Source: Hyphomonas oceanitis SCH89 (GTDB lineage: Bacteria > Pseudomonadota > Alphaproteobacteria > Caulobacterales > Hyphomonadaceae). From it: a stretch of 64,000 nucleotides of DNA. Positions 8,543 through 18,933 of this stretch are shown piece after piece. A program made the translations under genes and the position numbers. The stretch covers positions 1 through 64,000 of the forward strand of contig NZ_ARYL01000012.1 in NCBI RefSeq assembly GCF_000685295.1, given 5' to 3'. The notes under the pieces are model-generated. The model was not told the DNA's origin. It made no database searches and saw only the letters and a program-made list of their open reading frames with translations. The first letter of the stretch is position 1. Every line of letters begins with the position of its first letter.

Positions 8543-9373
8543 ATGGCACTTAAGACATTCAATCCAACGTCCCCAGGCCGTCGCCAGCTCGTGCTGGTCG
8601 ACCGTTCGGACCTGCACAAGGGCAAGCCCGTCAAGGCGCTGACCGAAGGCCTGTCCAAAAAGGGCGGACGTAACAACCGTGGCCGTATCACGGCACGCCG
8701 CATCGGTGGTGGCGCCAAGAAGCTGTACCGTATGGTCGACTTCAAGCGTAACCGCTGGGACATGCCGGCTGTTGTCGAACGTCTGGAGTATGACCCGAAC
8801 CGCACGGCCTTCATTGCGCTGATCAAGTACGAAGACGGCATGCTGTCCTACATCATCGCGCCACAGCGCCTTGAAGTTGGTGACACGGTCGTCACGTCGA
8901 CAACGGCTGATATCAAGCCGGGCAACACGCTGCCGCTGAAGAACATTCCTGTCGGTACGATCATCCACAATATCGAGCTGAAGCCCCAGAAGGGCGCCCA
9001 GATGGTGCGTTCGGCTGGTACGTATGCCCAGCTCGTTGGCCGTGACGGTGGTTATGCCCAGATCAAGCTGACGTCCGGCGAGCTTCGCATGGTGCTCGAC
9101 ACCTGCCTCGCAACGATCGGCGCCGTGTCCAACCCGGACAATATGAACCAGGTCCTGTCGAAGGCCGGTCGCAAGCGTCACATGGGCAAGCGCCCATCTG
9201 TTCGCGGCGTGGTCATGAACCCGGTCGACCACCCACACGGTGGTGGTGAAGGCAAGTCGTCCGGCGGTCGTCACCCAGTGACGCCATGGGGCAAGAAAAC
9301 CCGCGGTCCGAAGACCCGTTCAAACAAAGCGACGGATCGTCTGATCATCCGCCGCCGTAACGCGAAACGCTAG
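8543..9373 (+). CDS. rplB: 50S ribosomal protein L2
   Basis: A 276-aa L2, needed for subunit association and peptidyl-transferase function. It shows the OB and SH3 core ([19 protein letters not shown]) and the highly conserved [19 protein letters not shown] segment with the functionally important His. Full family length. SD GGGAAGGA lies upstream of ATG 8543. Confidence 0.98.
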   Translation: MALKTFNPTSPGRRQLVLVDRSDLHKGKPVKALTEGLSKKGGRNNRGRITARRIGGGAKKLYRMVDFKRNRWDMPAVVERLEYDPNRTAFIALIKYEDGMLSYIIAPQRLEVGDTVVTSTTADIKPGNTLPLKNIPVGTIIHNIELKPQKGAQMVRSAGTYAQLVGRDGGYAQIKLTSGELRMVLDTCLATIGAVSNPDNMNQVLSKAGRKRHMGKRPSVRGVVMNPVDHPHGGGEGKSSGGRHPVTPWGKKTRGPKTRSNKATDRLIIRRRNAKR

Positions 9374-9387
9374 AGGAGCCGCGAGAC

Positions 9388-9666
9388 ATGTCACGTTCTG
9401 TCTGGAAAGGCCCATTTGTTGACGGCTATCTGCTGAAGAAAGCCGAAGAGGCTCGCGCCTCCGAGAAGCGGACGGTCATCAAGACCTGGTCGCGTCGTTC
9501 GACAATCCTGCCCAATTTTATCGGCCTGAACTTCCAGGTCCATAACGGCAACAAATTCATCCCGGTCACGGTCTCGGAAGAGATGGTCGGCCACAAGTTT
9601 GGCGAGTTTGCTCCAACCCGTACGTTCTACGGCCACGGTGCAGACAAGAAAGCGAAGCGGAAGTAG
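9388..9666 (+). CDS. rpsS: 30S ribosomal protein S19
   Basis: A 92-aa S19 of the 30S head, contacting S13 and the A-site finger. Begins [18 protein letters not shown] and contains the conserved [10 protein letters not shown] and [13 protein letters not shown] motifs. SD GAGGAG lies upstream. Confidence 0.98.
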   Translation: MSRSVWKGPFVDGYLLKKAEEARASEKRTVIKTWSRRSTILPNFIGLNFQVHNGNKFIPVTVSEEMVGHKFGEFAPTRTFYGHGADKKAKRK

Positions 9667-9668
9667 TC

Positions 9669-10057
9669 ATGGGTAAGACCAAGAATCCTCCGAAGCAGGC
9701 TTCCAACGAGTCGCGCGCTGTCCTGCGCATGTACCGTTCGAGCCCACAGAAGCTGAACCTGCTGGCCCAGCAGATCCGCGGCCTTCCGGTCGAGCGGGCA
9801 CTGGCTGAGCTGCAGTTCTCGCCGAAGCGTCCTGCCAAGGACGTTCGCAAGCTTCTGCAGAGCGCGATCGCCAACGCAGAAAACAATCACGGTCTCGACA
9901 TTGACAGCCTTGTCGTTGCCGAAGCCCACGTGGGCAAGAACCTCGTGATGAAACGTATTCGGGCCCGCGCCCGCGGCCGTGCCGCTCGCGTCCTGAAGCC
10001 GTTCGCGCAGGTTACCATTGTCCTTCGTGACACAAGCATGGAAGCGGAGGCCGCCTG

Positions 10058-10058
<1 letters not shown>
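9669..10058 (+). CDS. rplV: 50S ribosomal protein L22
   Basis: A 129-aa L22, whose beta-hairpin reaches into the exit tunnel. It contains [21 protein letters not shown] and the hairpin [18 protein letters not shown]. The tip of this hairpin is a macrolide-resistance hotspot in other bacteria. The stop overlaps the rpsC ATG by one base. Confidence 0.97.
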
Positions 10059-10795
<737 letters not shown>

Positions 10796-10798
10796 GAG

Positions 10799-11215
10799 AT
10801 GCGTCAGCCGAAGCGAACCAAATTCAGGAAGGCCTTCAAGGGCCGGATCAACGGCACGGCGAAAGGCGGCTTCACGCTGGCTTTCGGCGAGTTCGGCCTC
10901 AAGGCTCTCGAGCCTGAGCGTGTTACGGCACGCCAGATCGAAGCCACCCGCCGGGCTGTGACGCGTTACATGAAGCGTCAGGGCAAAGTGTGGATCCGCG
11001 TATTCCCGGATGTGCCTGTATCGGCAAAGCCGATCGAAGTGCGGATGGGTAAAGGTAAGGGTTCGGTCGACCGTTGGGTCGCCCGCGTCTCGCCCGGTCG
11101 CATCATGTTCGAGATCGACGGTGTGCCGGAAGATATCGCCCGCGAAGCCCTGCGCCTTGGCGCAGCCAAGCTTCCGATCAAGACGAAAGTCGTCAAGCGG
11201 ATTGAGGGGATCTGA
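10799..11215 (+). CDS. rplP: 50S ribosomal protein L16
   Basis: A 138-aa L16 at the A/P tRNA interface. Recognised by [38 protein letters not shown] and [16 protein letters not shown]. Short spacing to rpsC (3 bases) and rpmC (2 bases) shows a tight operon. Confidence 0.98.
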   Translation: MRQPKRTKFRKAFKGRINGTAKGGFTLAFGEFGLKALEPERVTARQIEATRRAVTRYMKRQGKVWIRVFPDVPVSAKPIEVRMGKGKGSVDRWVARVSPGRIMFEIDGVPEDIAREALRLGAAKLPIKTKVVKRIEGI

Positions 11216-11217
11216 TC

Positions 11218-11418
11218 ATGAAAGCCTCTGATGTAAGAACCAAAAGCGCCGACCAGCTCAAAGACGAGCTGATCAAGCTGAAAAAAGAACAGTTCAACCT
11301 GCGCTTCCAGGCGGCCACCGGCCAGCTTGAGAAGACGGCCCGCGCCAAGGAGATCCGTCGCGACATTGCTCGCGTCAAGACGATCCTTCGCGAAAAGGCC
11401 GTGGCAGGTCAGGCCTAG
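11218..11418 (+). CDS. rpmC: 50S ribosomal protein L29
   Basis: A 66-aa two-helix L29 near the tunnel exit. Core motif [20 protein letters not shown], then a basic helix [16 protein letters not shown]. It follows rplP directly. Confidence 0.96.
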   Translation: MKASDVRTKSADQLKDELIKLKKEQFNLRFQAATGQLEKTARAKEIRRDIARVKTILREKAVAGQA

Positions 11419-11428
11419 GAGAGAGAAC

Positions 11429-11674
11429 ATGCCTAAACGTATTATGGAAGGTGTCGTTGTCTCGACGAAGCAGGACAAGACAGCCATCGTTCGCGTCGAA
11501 CGGACCTTCACCCACCCGGTGATGAAAAAGATCGTTCGTCGTTCGAAAAAGTATCACGCCCACGACGAAGCCAATGTGGCTGTCGAGGGACAGATTGTAA
11601 CCATCCAGGAATGCCCACCGCATTCCAAGCTGAAGCGTTGGGAACTGGTTTCCGGCGAAGGGAGTGACGCATGA
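11429..11674 (+). CDS. rpsQ: 30S ribosomal protein S17
   Basis: S17 is an OB-fold primary 16S rRNA binder. The start is set at ATG 11429 ([18 protein letters not shown]), ten bases after the rpmC stop and preceded by AGGAGAGAGA. Longer frames overlapping rpmC lack conservation. 81 aa; its stop overlaps the rplN ATG (ATGA). Confidence 0.96.
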   Translation: MPKRIMEGVVVSTKQDKTAIVRVERTFTHPVMKKIVRRSKKYHAHDEANVAVEGQIVTIQECPPHSKLKRWELVSGEGSDA

Positions 11675-12039
11675 TCCAGATGCAATCAAATCTCCGCGTC
11701 GCCGATAACTCCGGCGCTCGCCGGGTCCAGTGCATCAAGGTGCTGGGTGGTGCTGGTCGCCGGTACGCTTCTGTGGGCGACGTTATCGTCGTCTCCATCA
11801 AGGAAGCGATCCCGACCGGCCGCGTGAAGAAGGGTGATGTCCGCAAGGCCGTCGTCGTTCGCGTCGCGAAAGACATCAATCGTGCAGACGGTTCGACCAT
11901 CCGGTTCGACTCCAATGCTGCCGTGCTCATCAACAACAATGGTGAGCCAATCGGAACCCGCGTTTTTGGTCCGGTCCCGCGTGAACTTCGCGGCAAGAAC
12001 CAGGTCAAGATCGCCAACATGGCGCCGGAGGTTTTGTAG
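11671..12039 (+). CDS. rplN: 50S ribosomal protein L14
   Basis: A 122-aa L14 at the subunit interface and the RsfS binding site. Starts [27 protein letters not shown] and contains [11 protein letters not shown]-type sequence ([20 protein letters not shown]). Full length, coupled to rpsQ by a 4-base overlap. Confidence 0.98.
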   Translation: MIQMQSNLRVADNSGARRVQCIKVLGGAGRRYASVGDVIVVSIKEAIPTGRVKKGDVRKAVVVRVAKDINRADGSTIRFDSNAAVLINNNGEPIGTRVFGPVPRELRGKNQVKIANMAPEVL

Positions 12040-12041
12040 TC

Positions 12042-12359
12042 ATGGCTGCGAAGATCAAAAAAGGCGACACGGTGCTGATCATTGCTGGTCGCAACAAGGG
12101 CTCGAAAGGTGAAGTGCTTAAAGTACTCGTCGACGAGAACCGTGTTGTGGTTCGCGGCGTCAACGTCGTGAAGCGCCATCAGAAGCCAACACAGATGGAT
12201 CCGGGCGGCATCAAGAATTTTGAAGCGCCGATCCACGTGTCCAATGTTGCACACGTTGACCCACGCGACGGCAAGCCCGTTCGCGTCGGCTTCAAGACAG
12301 ACGAGCATGGCCGCAAAACGCGGTTTGCCAAGCGTTCAGGGGAATCCATCGATGTCTAA
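12042..12359 (+). CDS. rplX: 50S ribosomal protein L24
   Basis: A 105-aa L24 assembly initiator with an N-terminal KOW motif ([20 protein letters not shown]) and the [15 protein letters not shown] segment. Its end overlaps the start of rplE by eight bases. Confidence 0.97.
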   Translation: MAAKIKKGDTVLIIAGRNKGSKGEVLKVLVDENRVVVRGVNVVKRHQKPTQMDPGGIKNFEAPIHVSNVAHVDPRDGKPVRVGFKTDEHGRKTRFAKRSGESIDV

Positions 12360-12906
12360 GGCATACGAACCCCGTCTCAAGACGAAGTACCGCGATGAGA
12401 TCCGGGGCAAACTGCAAGAGCAGTTCAGCTACACGAACCCAATGCAGGTTCCGAAACTCGACAAGGTCGTGATCAACATGGGCGTAGGCGAAGCCGTCTC
12501 CGACTCCAAGAAGATCAAAGCCGCTCTTGCCGAGCTGGAACTGATCGCGGGCCAAAAGCCTGTGGCCACCAAGGCCCGCAAGTCCATCGCCGGCTTCAAG
12601 CTGCGCGAAGGCATGCTGATCGGCTGCAAGGTCACGCTCCGTCGTGATCGCATGTTCGAGTTTCTTGACCGCCTGACCAACATTGCGCTTCCGCGCGTGA
12701 AGGACTTCCGCGGCCTGAATGGCAAGAGCTTCGATGGCATGGGCAACTATGCCATGGGCCTCAAAGAACACATCGTTTTCCCGGAGATCGCTTACGATCA
12801 GGTGGAAGAGATTCGCGGTATGGACATCATCGTCTGCACCACCGCCTCAACCAACGAAGAAGCCAAGGCACTCCTCGCCGAGTGTGGCTTCCCGTTCCGG
12901 AACTAG
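12352..12906 (+). CDS. rplE: 50S ribosomal protein L5
   Basis: L5 forms bridge B1b and carries 5S rRNA. The start chosen is ATG 12352 ([17 protein letters not shown]), the family N-terminus; a longer frame from 12220 lies inside rplX. 184 aa, with [35 protein letters not shown] and the [15 protein letters not shown] tail. Confidence 0.97.
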   Translation: MSKAYEPRLKTKYRDEIRGKLQEQFSYTNPMQVPKLDKVVINMGVGEAVSDSKKIKAALAELELIAGQKPVATKARKSIAGFKLREGMLIGCKVTLRRDRMFEFLDRLTNIALPRVKDFRGLNGKSFDGMGNYAMGLKEHIVFPEIAYDQVEEIRGMDIIVCTTASTNEEAKALLAECGFPFRN

Positions 12907-12925
12907 CGCCAGGAGATCTGCTGAT

Positions 12926-13231
12926 ATGGCAAAGAAGAGCGCAATCGAGAAGAACAAGCGGCGCCAGAAGCTCGTTGACCGTTATGCGGCCAAACGTGCT
13001 GAACTGAAGGCAATCGCGATGGACGAGAACCTGACCCTTGAGGAGCGCTTCAAGGCGCGTCTCAAGCTGGCGGAACTTCCACGCAACTCGGCGCCGAACC
13101 GTGTTCGTAATCGCTGTGAAGTAACCGGGCGTCCGCGCGGCTACTATCGCAAACTTAAAATGTCGCGGATCGCGCTGCGGGACCTTGGTTCCACTGGCAT
13201 GATCCCCGGTCTCGTGAAATCCAGCTGGTAA
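12926..13231 (+). CDS. rpsN: 30S ribosomal protein S14 (zinc-independent type)
   Basis: S14 of the 30S head, 101 aa from ATG 12926 ([15 protein letters not shown]). This is the long C-minus form lacking the CxxC zinc ribbon, with [17 protein letters not shown] near the C-terminus. SD AGGAGA is 11 bases upstream. Confidence 0.97.
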   Translation: MAKKSAIEKNKRRQKLVDRYAAKRAELKAIAMDENLTLEERFKARLKLAELPRNSAPNRVRNRCEVTGRPRGYYRKLKMSRIALRDLGSTGMIPGLVKSSW

Positions 13232-13245
13232 GGAGGGAGAGCTAA

Positions 13246-13641
13246 ATGAACCTTTCAGATCCCCTCGGTGATATGCTGACACGCATCCGGAACGCCCAGA
13301 TGCGCGGCATGTCTAAAGTTGTCACCCCGGCGTCGAAAGTCCGCGCCCGTGTCCTCGATGTCCTCGCTGATGAGGGTTACATCCGTGGCTACGCGGAAGT
13401 GGAAAAAGACGGCCACAAAAATCTTGAAATCGAGCTTAAGTATTACGAAGGCCAACCGGTCATCTCGGAGATCAAACGTATCTCCAAGCCGGGTCGCCGC
13501 GTGTACTCTTCGGTCTCTGACATTCCGCTCGTGCGCAATGGCCTTGGCATTTCAATCCTGTCGACTTCGCAGGGTGTTATGTCGGACAATGCTGCCCGGA
13601 CGAAAAATGTCGGTGGCGAAGTGCTCTGTCGGGTATTCTAG
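13246..13641 (+). CDS. rpsH: 30S ribosomal protein S8
   Basis: A 131-aa S8, a primary binder of the 16S central domain and the spc-operon repressor in E. coli. [21 protein letters not shown] and the C-terminal [20 protein letters not shown] match the family. A strong SD (AAGGAGGGAG) precedes it. Confidence 0.97.
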   Translation: MNLSDPLGDMLTRIRNAQMRGMSKVVTPASKVRARVLDVLADEGYIRGYAEVEKDGHKNLEIELKYYEGQPVISEIKRISKPGRRVYSSVSDIPLVRNGLGISILSTSQGVMSDNAARTKNVGGEVLCRVF

Positions 13642-13651
13642 GAGAGCGCTG

Positions 13652-14263
13652 ATGTCACGTATTGGAAAACTCGCAATCCCGGTCCCGAATGGCACGACGG
13701 TTTCCGTCGAAGGCCAGACGATCAAGGCCAAGGGCCCCAAAGGCGAAATGACGTTCACGGTCGCGGAAGTGATCACACCGAAGTTCGAAAACGGTGAACT
13801 GTCCGTCATGCCACGCGCCGACCTGGTGAAGGCTGCCGAAGATCGCATCGCGCAAGAGAAAGCACGCGGACGCCGCCTGCCGACTTTCGCCGAAGCGCTC
13901 GACTCGACCGCTCGTACCCAGTGGGGCACGGCTCGCGCTCGCGCCGCCAACATGGTGCAAGGCGTGTCGGAAGGCTACACCAAGTCACTTGAACTCGTCG
14001 GCGTGGGTTACCGCGCGCAGATGCAGGGCAATGACCTGAAACTGGCCCTCGGCTTCTCGCATGATGTCGTTTACAAGGCTCCTCAAGGTATCACGCTGGC
14101 TTCATCGAAGCCGACAGAAGTTGTGATCACGGGCGCGGACAAGCAGTCGGTTGGCCAGGTTGCCGCCGAAATCCGCAAGTACCGTCCGCCAGAGCCGTAT
14201 AAAGGCAAGGGTATTCGCTACGTCGGCGAATATGTGCGCCGCAAGGAAGGCAAGAAGAAGTAA
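13652..14263 (+). CDS. rplF: 50S ribosomal protein L6 with internal insertion
   Basis: L6 lies near the sarcin-ricin loop. The start is ATG 13652 ([17 protein letters not shown]), after GGAGAGCGCTG. The protein is 203 aa against a usual 177. The extra residues form one in-frame block of about 25-28 in the first domain, between SVMPRAD and [10 protein letters not shown], rich in charged residues ([20 protein letters not shown]). The rest is canonical: [10 protein letters not shown], the Lys-rich end and [22 protein letters not shown]. The insertion keeps the frame and both flanks align, so it is not a sequencing frameshift. Confidence 0.95.
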   Translation: MSRIGKLAIPVPNGTTVSVEGQTIKAKGPKGEMTFTVAEVITPKFENGELSVMPRADLVKAAEDRIAQEKARGRRLPTFAEALDSTARTQWGTARARAANMVQGVSEGYTKSLELVGVGYRAQMQGNDLKLALGFSHDVVYKAPQGITLASSKPTEVVITGADKQSVGQVAAEIRKYRPPEPYKGKGIRYVGEYVRRKEGKKK

Positions 14264-14267
14264 GCCG

Positions 14268-14630
14268 ATGAAAAGTCCACGCGAAAAAATGCAGCGCCGC
14301 GCACAGCGGGTCCGCACCAAACTCCGGAAGGTCGCCGAAGGGCGCCCGCGTCTGTCGGTTGCTCGCAGCCACAAGAACATTTCGGCCCAGATCATCGACG
14401 ACGAGAAGGGCATCACGCTCGCCTCGGCGTCGACCCTGGAAAAGGATGTGCTGGGCAAGGCTAAGACCGGTGCAGATTCTGCTGCTGCCGCCCTGGTTGG
14501 CAAGACGCTCGCTGAGCGCGCCAAGAAGGCCGGTGTCGAGGACGTCGTGTTTGATCGCGGCGGCTACATGTTCCACGGCCGGGTGAAAGCCCTGGCAGAC
14601 GCCGCCCGTGAGGGCGGTCTCAAATTCTAA
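14268..14630 (+). CDS. rplR: 50S ribosomal protein L18
   Basis: A 120-aa L18 that binds 5S rRNA with L5. The start is ATG 14268 ([21 protein letters not shown]); frames starting earlier run back into rpl[21 protein letters not shown] and [26 protein letters not shown] are diagnostic. Confidence 0.97.
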   Translation: MKSPREKMQRRAQRVRTKLRKVAEGRPRLSVARSHKNISAQIIDDEKGITLASASTLEKDVLGKAKTGADSAAAALVGKTLAERAKKAGVEDVVFDRGGYMFHGRVKALADAAREGGLKF

Positions 14631-14641
14631 GGAGAGGCCCT

Positions 14642-15220
14642 ATGGCTGAAGAAAGAGGAAGAGGCCGTCGTCGCGATCGTGAGGAAGAAGTTTCCGAGAT
14701 CGTCGACAAGCTCGTCGGCATCAACCGCGTTGCGAAAACGGTGAAGGGCGGCAAGAACTTCGGTTTCGCTGCACTCGTCGTCGTCGGTGACCAGAAGGGC
14801 CGCGCAGGCTTCGGCAAGGGCAAAGCCCGCGAAGTGCCTGAGGCGATCCGCAAGGCAACCGAAGAAGCAAAGCGCAACATGGTTCGCGTGCCACTTCGCG
14901 AAGGCCGCACACTGCACCATGATGGCAAGGGCCGTCACGGCGCTGGTAAAGTTGTGCTCCGCGCAGCGCCTCCCGGTACTGGCGTTATCGCCGGTGGTCC
15001 GATGCGCGCCGTGATGGAAGTGCTCGGCGTGCAGGACGTTGTCGGCAAGTCGATCGGTTCGTCGAACCCTTACAACATGGTTCGCGCCACGTTCGACGCT
15101 CTGAAAGAGCAGGCGAGCCCGCGTACCGTCGCTTCCAAGCGTGGCCTGAAGGTTCAGGACGTTGTCGGTCGTCGTACCGATGGCGCTTCCGAAGCCGGCA
15201 TGGCTGACATCGTAAGCTAG
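14642..15220 (+). CDS. rpsE: 30S ribosomal protein S5
   Basis: A 192-aa S5, a decoding-fidelity protein. A charged N-terminal tail ([14 protein letters not shown]) precedes the dsRBD-like domain ([24 protein letters not shown]) and the C-terminal [29 protein letters not shown] lies before ATG 14642. Confidence 0.98.
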   Translation: MAEERGRGRRRDREEEVSEIVDKLVGINRVAKTVKGGKNFGFAALVVVGDQKGRAGFGKGKAREVPEAIRKATEEAKRNMVRVPLREGRTLHHDGKGRHGAGKVVLRAAPPGTGVIAGGPMRAVMEVLGVQDVVGKSIGSSNPYNMVRATFDALKEQASPRTVASKRGLKVQDVVGRRTDGASEAGMADIVS

Positions 15221-15233
15221 AAGGACAGGCGAC

Positions 15234-15419
15234 ATGGCGAAGAAAATGCTCACCGTCCGTCAGAAGGGCAGCCCGATCGGCCGCGATCCCAGCCAGCGCA
15301 AGACGCTGATTGGCCTCGGTCTCAACAAGGTTGGCCGGACGAAGGAACTCGAAGACACTGCGCCGGTTCGCGGCATGATCCGCAAAGTGGCTCACTTGGT
15401 AGAGGTGGTTGGCGAGTAG
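15234..15419 (+). CDS. rpmD: 50S ribosomal protein L30
   Basis: A 61-aa L30. [29 protein letters not shown] is the family signature, ending [27 protein letters not shown] lies upstream. Confidence 0.96.
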   Translation: MAKKMLTVRQKGSPIGRDPSQRKTLIGLGLNKVGRTKELEDTAPVRGMIRKVAHLVEVVGE

Positions 15420-15472
15420 CGCAGGTTTGCGCAGTCGGCCCTCTCACAGAATAAATATCGGAAGATAAAGCG

Positions 15473-15952
15473 ATGAAACTCAACGATTTGTCCCCAGCAG
15501 AGGGCGCCACCAAGAACCGCATGCGCGTTGGTCGCGGCGTGGGTTCGGGCAAAGGCAAGACAGCCGGTCGCGGCGTCAAGGGTCAGAAGGCCCGTTCCGG
15601 CGTTGCCGTGAACGGCTTCGAAGGCGGCCAGATGCCAATCTACATGCGTCTTCCAAAACGCGGCTTCACGGCCCGCAACTCGAAGTCGCACGCCTGGATC
15701 AACCTCAGCCGTCTGGCCAAGGCCATTGAAGAAGGCAAACTCGACGCCAAAAACGTGACAGAGGAAACCCTCGTCGCGGCTGGCGTGGTCAACAAGCTGG
15801 GCGACGGTGTTCGCCTGCTGGCCAAGGGTGATGCCCCCAAGAACGTGACCATTACGGTGACCGGCGCCTCGAAAGCTGCGATTGAAGCAATCGAGAAAGC
15901 TGGCGGATCCGTCACGGTGACCGGGCCCAAGAAAGACACAGCTGAAGTTTAA
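15473..15952 (+). CDS. rplO: 50S ribosomal protein L15
   Basis: A 159-aa L15. [22 protein letters not shown], the Gly/Lys-rich loop [20 protein letters not shown] and the globular C-terminal domain are all present. It lies 53 bases after rpmD and is followed by an 89-base gap with a hairpin before secY. Confidence 0.97.
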   Translation: MKLNDLSPAEGATKNRMRVGRGVGSGKGKTAGRGVKGQKARSGVAVNGFEGGQMPIYMRLPKRGFTARNSKSHAWINLSRLAKAIEEGKLDAKNVTEETLVAAGVVNKLGDGVRLLAKGDAPKNVTITVTGASKAAIEAIEKAGGSVTVTGPKKDTAEV

Positions 15953-15991
15953 TCAGCGGTTTTTTCCTTATACCCCTTCACAAATACTGTT

Positions 15992-16022
15992 TCGCCGCCG
16001 ATTTTGGCGGCGAACGCTTTTT
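15992..16022 (+). promoter_or_regulatory. hairpin between rplO and secY, possible attenuator
   Basis: A perfect 8-bp stem TCGCCGCC/GGCGGCGA (15992-15999 and 16006-16013) with loop GATTTT, then ACGCTTTTT. It resembles a weak intrinsic terminator or processing site and may lower secY and adk relative to ribosomal protein synthesis. Confidence 0.45.
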
Positions 16023-16041
16023 CAGGGAGGCTGAACGGCCG

Positions 16042-17388
16042 ATGGCGAATGCTGCAGAACAAATGGCCCGCAACGTCAATTTTGCGAGCTTTGGAAAAGC
16101 GAAGGATCTGCAAAACCGGATCCTGTTCACGCTTGTAATTCTGGTCCTCTACCGCCTCGGCACGTACATCCCCATTCCCGGCCTCGACCCGGAACAGTAT
16201 CGCAGCCTCTTTGCCGGCCAGTCGAACGGCATTCTGGGTTCTATGAACCTGTTCGCCGGCGGCGCGGTTGAGCGTATGGGCGTCTTCGCGCTCAACGTGA
16301 TGCCCTACATCACCGCTTCCATCATCATCCAGATGATGACGTCGGCCTCACCCACGCTTGAGAAACTCAAGAAGGAAGGCGAAGCGGGCCGCAAGCAGAT
16401 CAACCAGTACACCCGTTACCTGACGCTGGCCTTCGCGCTGGTCCAGTCGTTCGCAATTGCCGGTGGCCTGTCGGCTGTGCGCATTGAGGGCATTGCGCCC
16501 TGGTTCTTCATCCTGACCGGCGTTGTCACGCTGACCGGCGGCACAATGCTGCTGATGTGGATGGGCGAGCAGATCACCGCGCGCGGTATCGGCAACGGTA
16601 TTTCGCTGATCATCTTCGCCGGCATCGTTGCGGAACTTCCGAAGGCAATCTTCAACCTGATTACGCAGGCGCGCACGACCTCGGTCAATATTGTGTTTGT
16701 TCTTGCGATTGCGGTCATGGTTATCGCGCTGGTCGTCTTCATCGTGTTCATGGAGCGATCACAGCGAAGGCTGCTGATTCAGTATCCGAAGCGCCAGCAG
16801 TCCCATGGCTTTGCACAGGGCCAGCGCAGCTTCCTGCCGCTCAAGATCAACACGTCGGGCGTTATCCCGCCAATCTTCGCCTCGGCGCTGCTGATGCTGC
16901 CAATGACGGCAATCGGCTTCCTCGGTGGCGGCGCGGCAGATGCTGGCGGTAGCGGCATTCTCGGCTTCCTCGCGACTCACTTCTCGCCGGGCTCGTGGAC
17001 CTACATCATCACCCAGGCTGGCCTGATCATCTTCTTCTGCTTTTTCTACACGTCGATCATGTTCAATCCGGAAGAGACGGCTGATAACCTGCGCAAGTAT
17101 GGCGGCTTCATTCCCGGTATTCGCCCAGGCTCCAATACAGCAGCCTATATCGACTATGTTCTAACCCGCCTGACGACGATTGGTTCTTTCTATCTCGTCT
17201 TTGTCTGTATTCTTCCCGAGCTCCTGCGTCGTTATTTCCCGGAAATTCCGTTCTATATCGGTGGCACATCGCTTCTGATCGTGGTTTCTGTAACTATGGA
17301 TACGGTGACGCAGATTCAATCGCATTTGATCGCGCACCAGTATGAAGGCATGATCAAGAAGTCGAAGCTCGGGGGCCGTAAGAAATGA
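16042..17388 (+). CDS. secY: preprotein translocase subunit SecY
   Basis: A 448-aa channel subunit of the Sec translocon with ten membrane segments. It opens with NVNFASFGKAKDLQNRILFTL and the first TM helix, has the plug-region motif GGAVERMGVFALNVMPYI, and the cytosolic C5 loop PKRQQSHGFAQGQRSFLPLKIN before TM7. ATG 16042 follows an AGGGAGG SD. The stop overlaps adk (ATGA). Confidence 0.98.
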   Translation: MANAAEQMARNVNFASFGKAKDLQNRILFTLVILVLYRLGTYIPIPGLDPEQYRSLFAGQSNGILGSMNLFAGGAVERMGVFALNVMPYITASIIIQMMTSASPTLEKLKKEGEAGRKQINQYTRYLTLAFALVQSFAIAGGLSAVRIEGIAPWFFILTGVVTLTGGTMLLMWMGEQITARGIGNGISLIIFAGIVAELPKAIFNLITQARTTSVNIVFVLAIAVMVIALVVFIVFMERSQRRLLIQYPKRQQSHGFAQGQRSFLPLKINTSGVIPPIFASALLMLPMTAIGFLGGGAADAGGSGILGFLATHFSPGSWTYIITQAGLIIFFCFFYTSIMFNPEETADNLRKYGGFIPGIRPGSNTAAYIDYVLTRLTTIGSFYLVFVCILPELLRRYFPEIPFYIGGTSLLIVVSVTMDTVTQIQSHLIAHQYEGMIKKSKLGGRKK

Positions 17389-17954
17389 ATTTGATACTGT
17401 TCGGGCCGCCTGCGGCCGGAAAAGGCACGCAAGCCAAACGTCTCGTCGAAGAACGTGGATACGTCCAGCTCTCGACCGGCGACATGCTGCGTGCAGCGCG
17501 GGCCTCGGGTTCCGAGCTGGGCCAGCGGGTTGCGCAAATCATGGATGAAGGCGGCTTGGTCTCCGACGAGATCGTGATCGCCCTGATTGATGAGCAGCTG
17601 GAAGTGCAGGCGGGTGCGCCTGGTTTCATTTTCGACGGCTTCCCACGCACTGTGGGCCAGTCTGAGGCACTTGATACGCTACTTGAGTCGCGCGGCACCT
17701 CTGTGGATCTCGTGATCCGCATGCTGGTCGACGATGACAAGCTGCTGAGCCGTGTCACGAAACGATTCGAGGAGCAGGGGCGTAAGGACGACAATCCAAC
17801 GACTTTCTCGCGCCGTCTCGAAAAATACTATGAAGATACAGCACCCTTGCTGCCGATCTATGCCGAACGAGGTGTCCTCGTTGAGATCGACGGAATGGGT
17901 GGAATTGATGAGGTCGCGTCCCAAATCGACACGGCCTTGAAACAGACCGCCTAA
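17385..17954 (+). CDS. adk: adenylate kinase (short-LID type)
   Basis: Catalyses ATP + AMP = 2 ADP in the cytoplasm. 189 aa with P-loop GPPAAGKGTQAKRL, the AMP-binding STGDMLRAA and GFPRTVGQ, and LID arginines. The LID is the short form (KRFEEQGRKDDN), without the zinc-finger insertion of the 215-aa type. It is coupled to secY by a 4-base overlap. Confidence 0.97.
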   Translation: MNLILFGPPAAGKGTQAKRLVEERGYVQLSTGDMLRAARASGSELGQRVAQIMDEGGLVSDEIVIALIDEQLEVQAGAPGFIFDGFPRTVGQSEALDTLLESRGTSVDLVIRMLVDDDKLLSRVTKRFEEQGRKDDNPTTFSRRLEKYYEDTAPLLPIYAERGVLVEIDGMGGIDEVASQIDTALKQTA

Positions 17955-17970
17955 AGCTGGGATTCCGCTG

Positions 17971-17998
17971 TTGACGCGGGAATTTGTGGGGTTATAAG
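17971..17998 (+). promoter_or_regulatory. sigma70-type promoter of the alpha operon
   Basis: TTGACG (17971-17976), a 16-base spacer, then TATAAG (17993-17998); both boxes are 5/6 to consensus. It would give an rpsM leader of about 95 bases. Confidence 0.7.
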
Positions 17999-18038
17999 CC
18001 TCATCTCTTAGCTTAAGGCTTAATCGCCAGTGCGCGAC

Positions 18039-18055
18039 GGGGCGGCATCCGCCCC
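18039..18055 (+). promoter_or_regulatory. leader hairpin upstream of rpsM
   Basis: A perfect 7-bp stem GGGGCGG/CCGCCCC with a CAT loop, followed by TTTGCGC that can extend pairing with GCGC at 18032-18035. It lies in the leader between the promoter and rpsM. It could be a ribosomal-protein feedback site (S4 in E. coli) or a processing hairpin; three T are too few for a good terminator. Confidence 0.4.
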
Positions 18056-18099
18056 TTTGCGCTCTTTATGTTTGAACAGTCGCTTCAGGAGTAACGGCT

Positions 18100-18468
18100 T
18101 TGGCCCGTATTGCAGGCGTTAACATCCCGACCAACAAGCGCGTCGAAATCGCGCTGCGCTATATTCATGGCATTGGCCCGGCGATGGCACGCGAAATTAT
18201 TGAAAAAGTGGGCGTCGAGCCTGCACGCCGCGTCGCAGACCTGTCGGACGCCGAAGTTATCCGCATCCGCGAAGCGATTGATGCCGACTATCTCGTGGAG
18301 GGTGACCTTCGCCGCGATACGTCGATGAACATCAAGCGCCTTATGGACCTTGGTTGCTACCGTGGCCTTCGCCACCGTCGCAAGCTGCCGGTCCGCGGCC
18401 AGCGTACACACACCAACGCCCGCACCCGCAAGGGTCCGGCCAAGCCGATCGCCGGCAAGAAGAAATAA
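18100..18468 (+). CDS. rpsM: 30S ribosomal protein S13 (TTG start)
   Basis: A 122-aa S13 of the 30S head and bridge B1. The conserved N-terminus [25 protein letters not shown] requires a TTG initiator at 18100, preceded by SD CAGGAG at 18086-18091. The basic tail [24 protein letters not shown] is typical. It is the first gene of the alpha operon. Confidence 0.97.
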   Translation: MARIAGVNIPTNKRVEIALRYIHGIGPAMAREIIEKVGVEPARRVADLSDAEVIRIREAIDADYLVEGDLRRDTSMNIKRLMDLGCYRGLRHRRKLPVRGQRTHTNARTRKGPAKPIAGKKK

Positions 18469-18483
18469 TAGGATCACACCGAG

Positions 18484-18876
18484 ATGGCCCGCGATACAAC
18501 GACACGAGTCCGCCGCAGAGAGCGCAAGAACATCACTTCCGGTGTTGTTCACGTCAACTCGAGCTTCAACAACACGATGGTCACGATCACCGACGCGCAG
18601 GGAAATGCTATTTCCTGGTCGTCCTCGGGCGTCGTTGGCTTCAAGGGCTCGCGCAAGTCGACCCCTTATGCTGCCCAGATGGCTGCTGAGGACGCTGCGA
18701 AAAAAGCTCAGGAGCACGGCCTTCAGACTGTTGAAGTGAACGTGCGCGGTCCCGGTTCGGGTCGTGAGAGCGCGCTGCGTGCGCTCCAGGCCGTGGGTCT
18801 GACCGTCACGTCGATCAACGACACGACGCCGATCCCGCACAATGGATGCCGCCCGCCGAAGCGCCGCCGCGTCTAA
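18484..18876 (+). CDS. rpsK: 30S ribosomal protein S11
   Basis: A 130-aa S11 of the platform, next to the mRNA exit. [22 protein letters not shown] and the C-terminal [11 protein letters not shown] are diagnostic. A 12-base gap separates it from rpsM, with GGATCACACCGAG upstream. Confidence 0.98.
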   Translation: MARDTTTRVRRRERKNITSGVVHVNSSFNNTMVTITDAQGNAISWSSSGVVGFKGSRKSTPYAAQMAAEDAAKKAQEHGLQTVEVNVRGPGSGRESALRALQAVGLTVTSINDTTPIPHNGCRPPKRRRV

Positions 18877-18888
18877 TCAAACCTCTCC

Positions 18889-18909
18889 AGCGGCGCACTT
18901 TGCGCCGCT
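18889..18909 (+). promoter_or_regulatory. hairpin between rpsK and rpoA
   Basis: A perfect 9-bp stem AGCGGCGCA/TGCGCCGCT (18889-18897, 18901-18909) with a CTT loop and no T-run. It is more likely an mRNA stability or processing element than a terminator. Confidence 0.4.
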
Positions 18910-18933
18910 TGCCGCTTTCAAGGAAAGTCGCCC

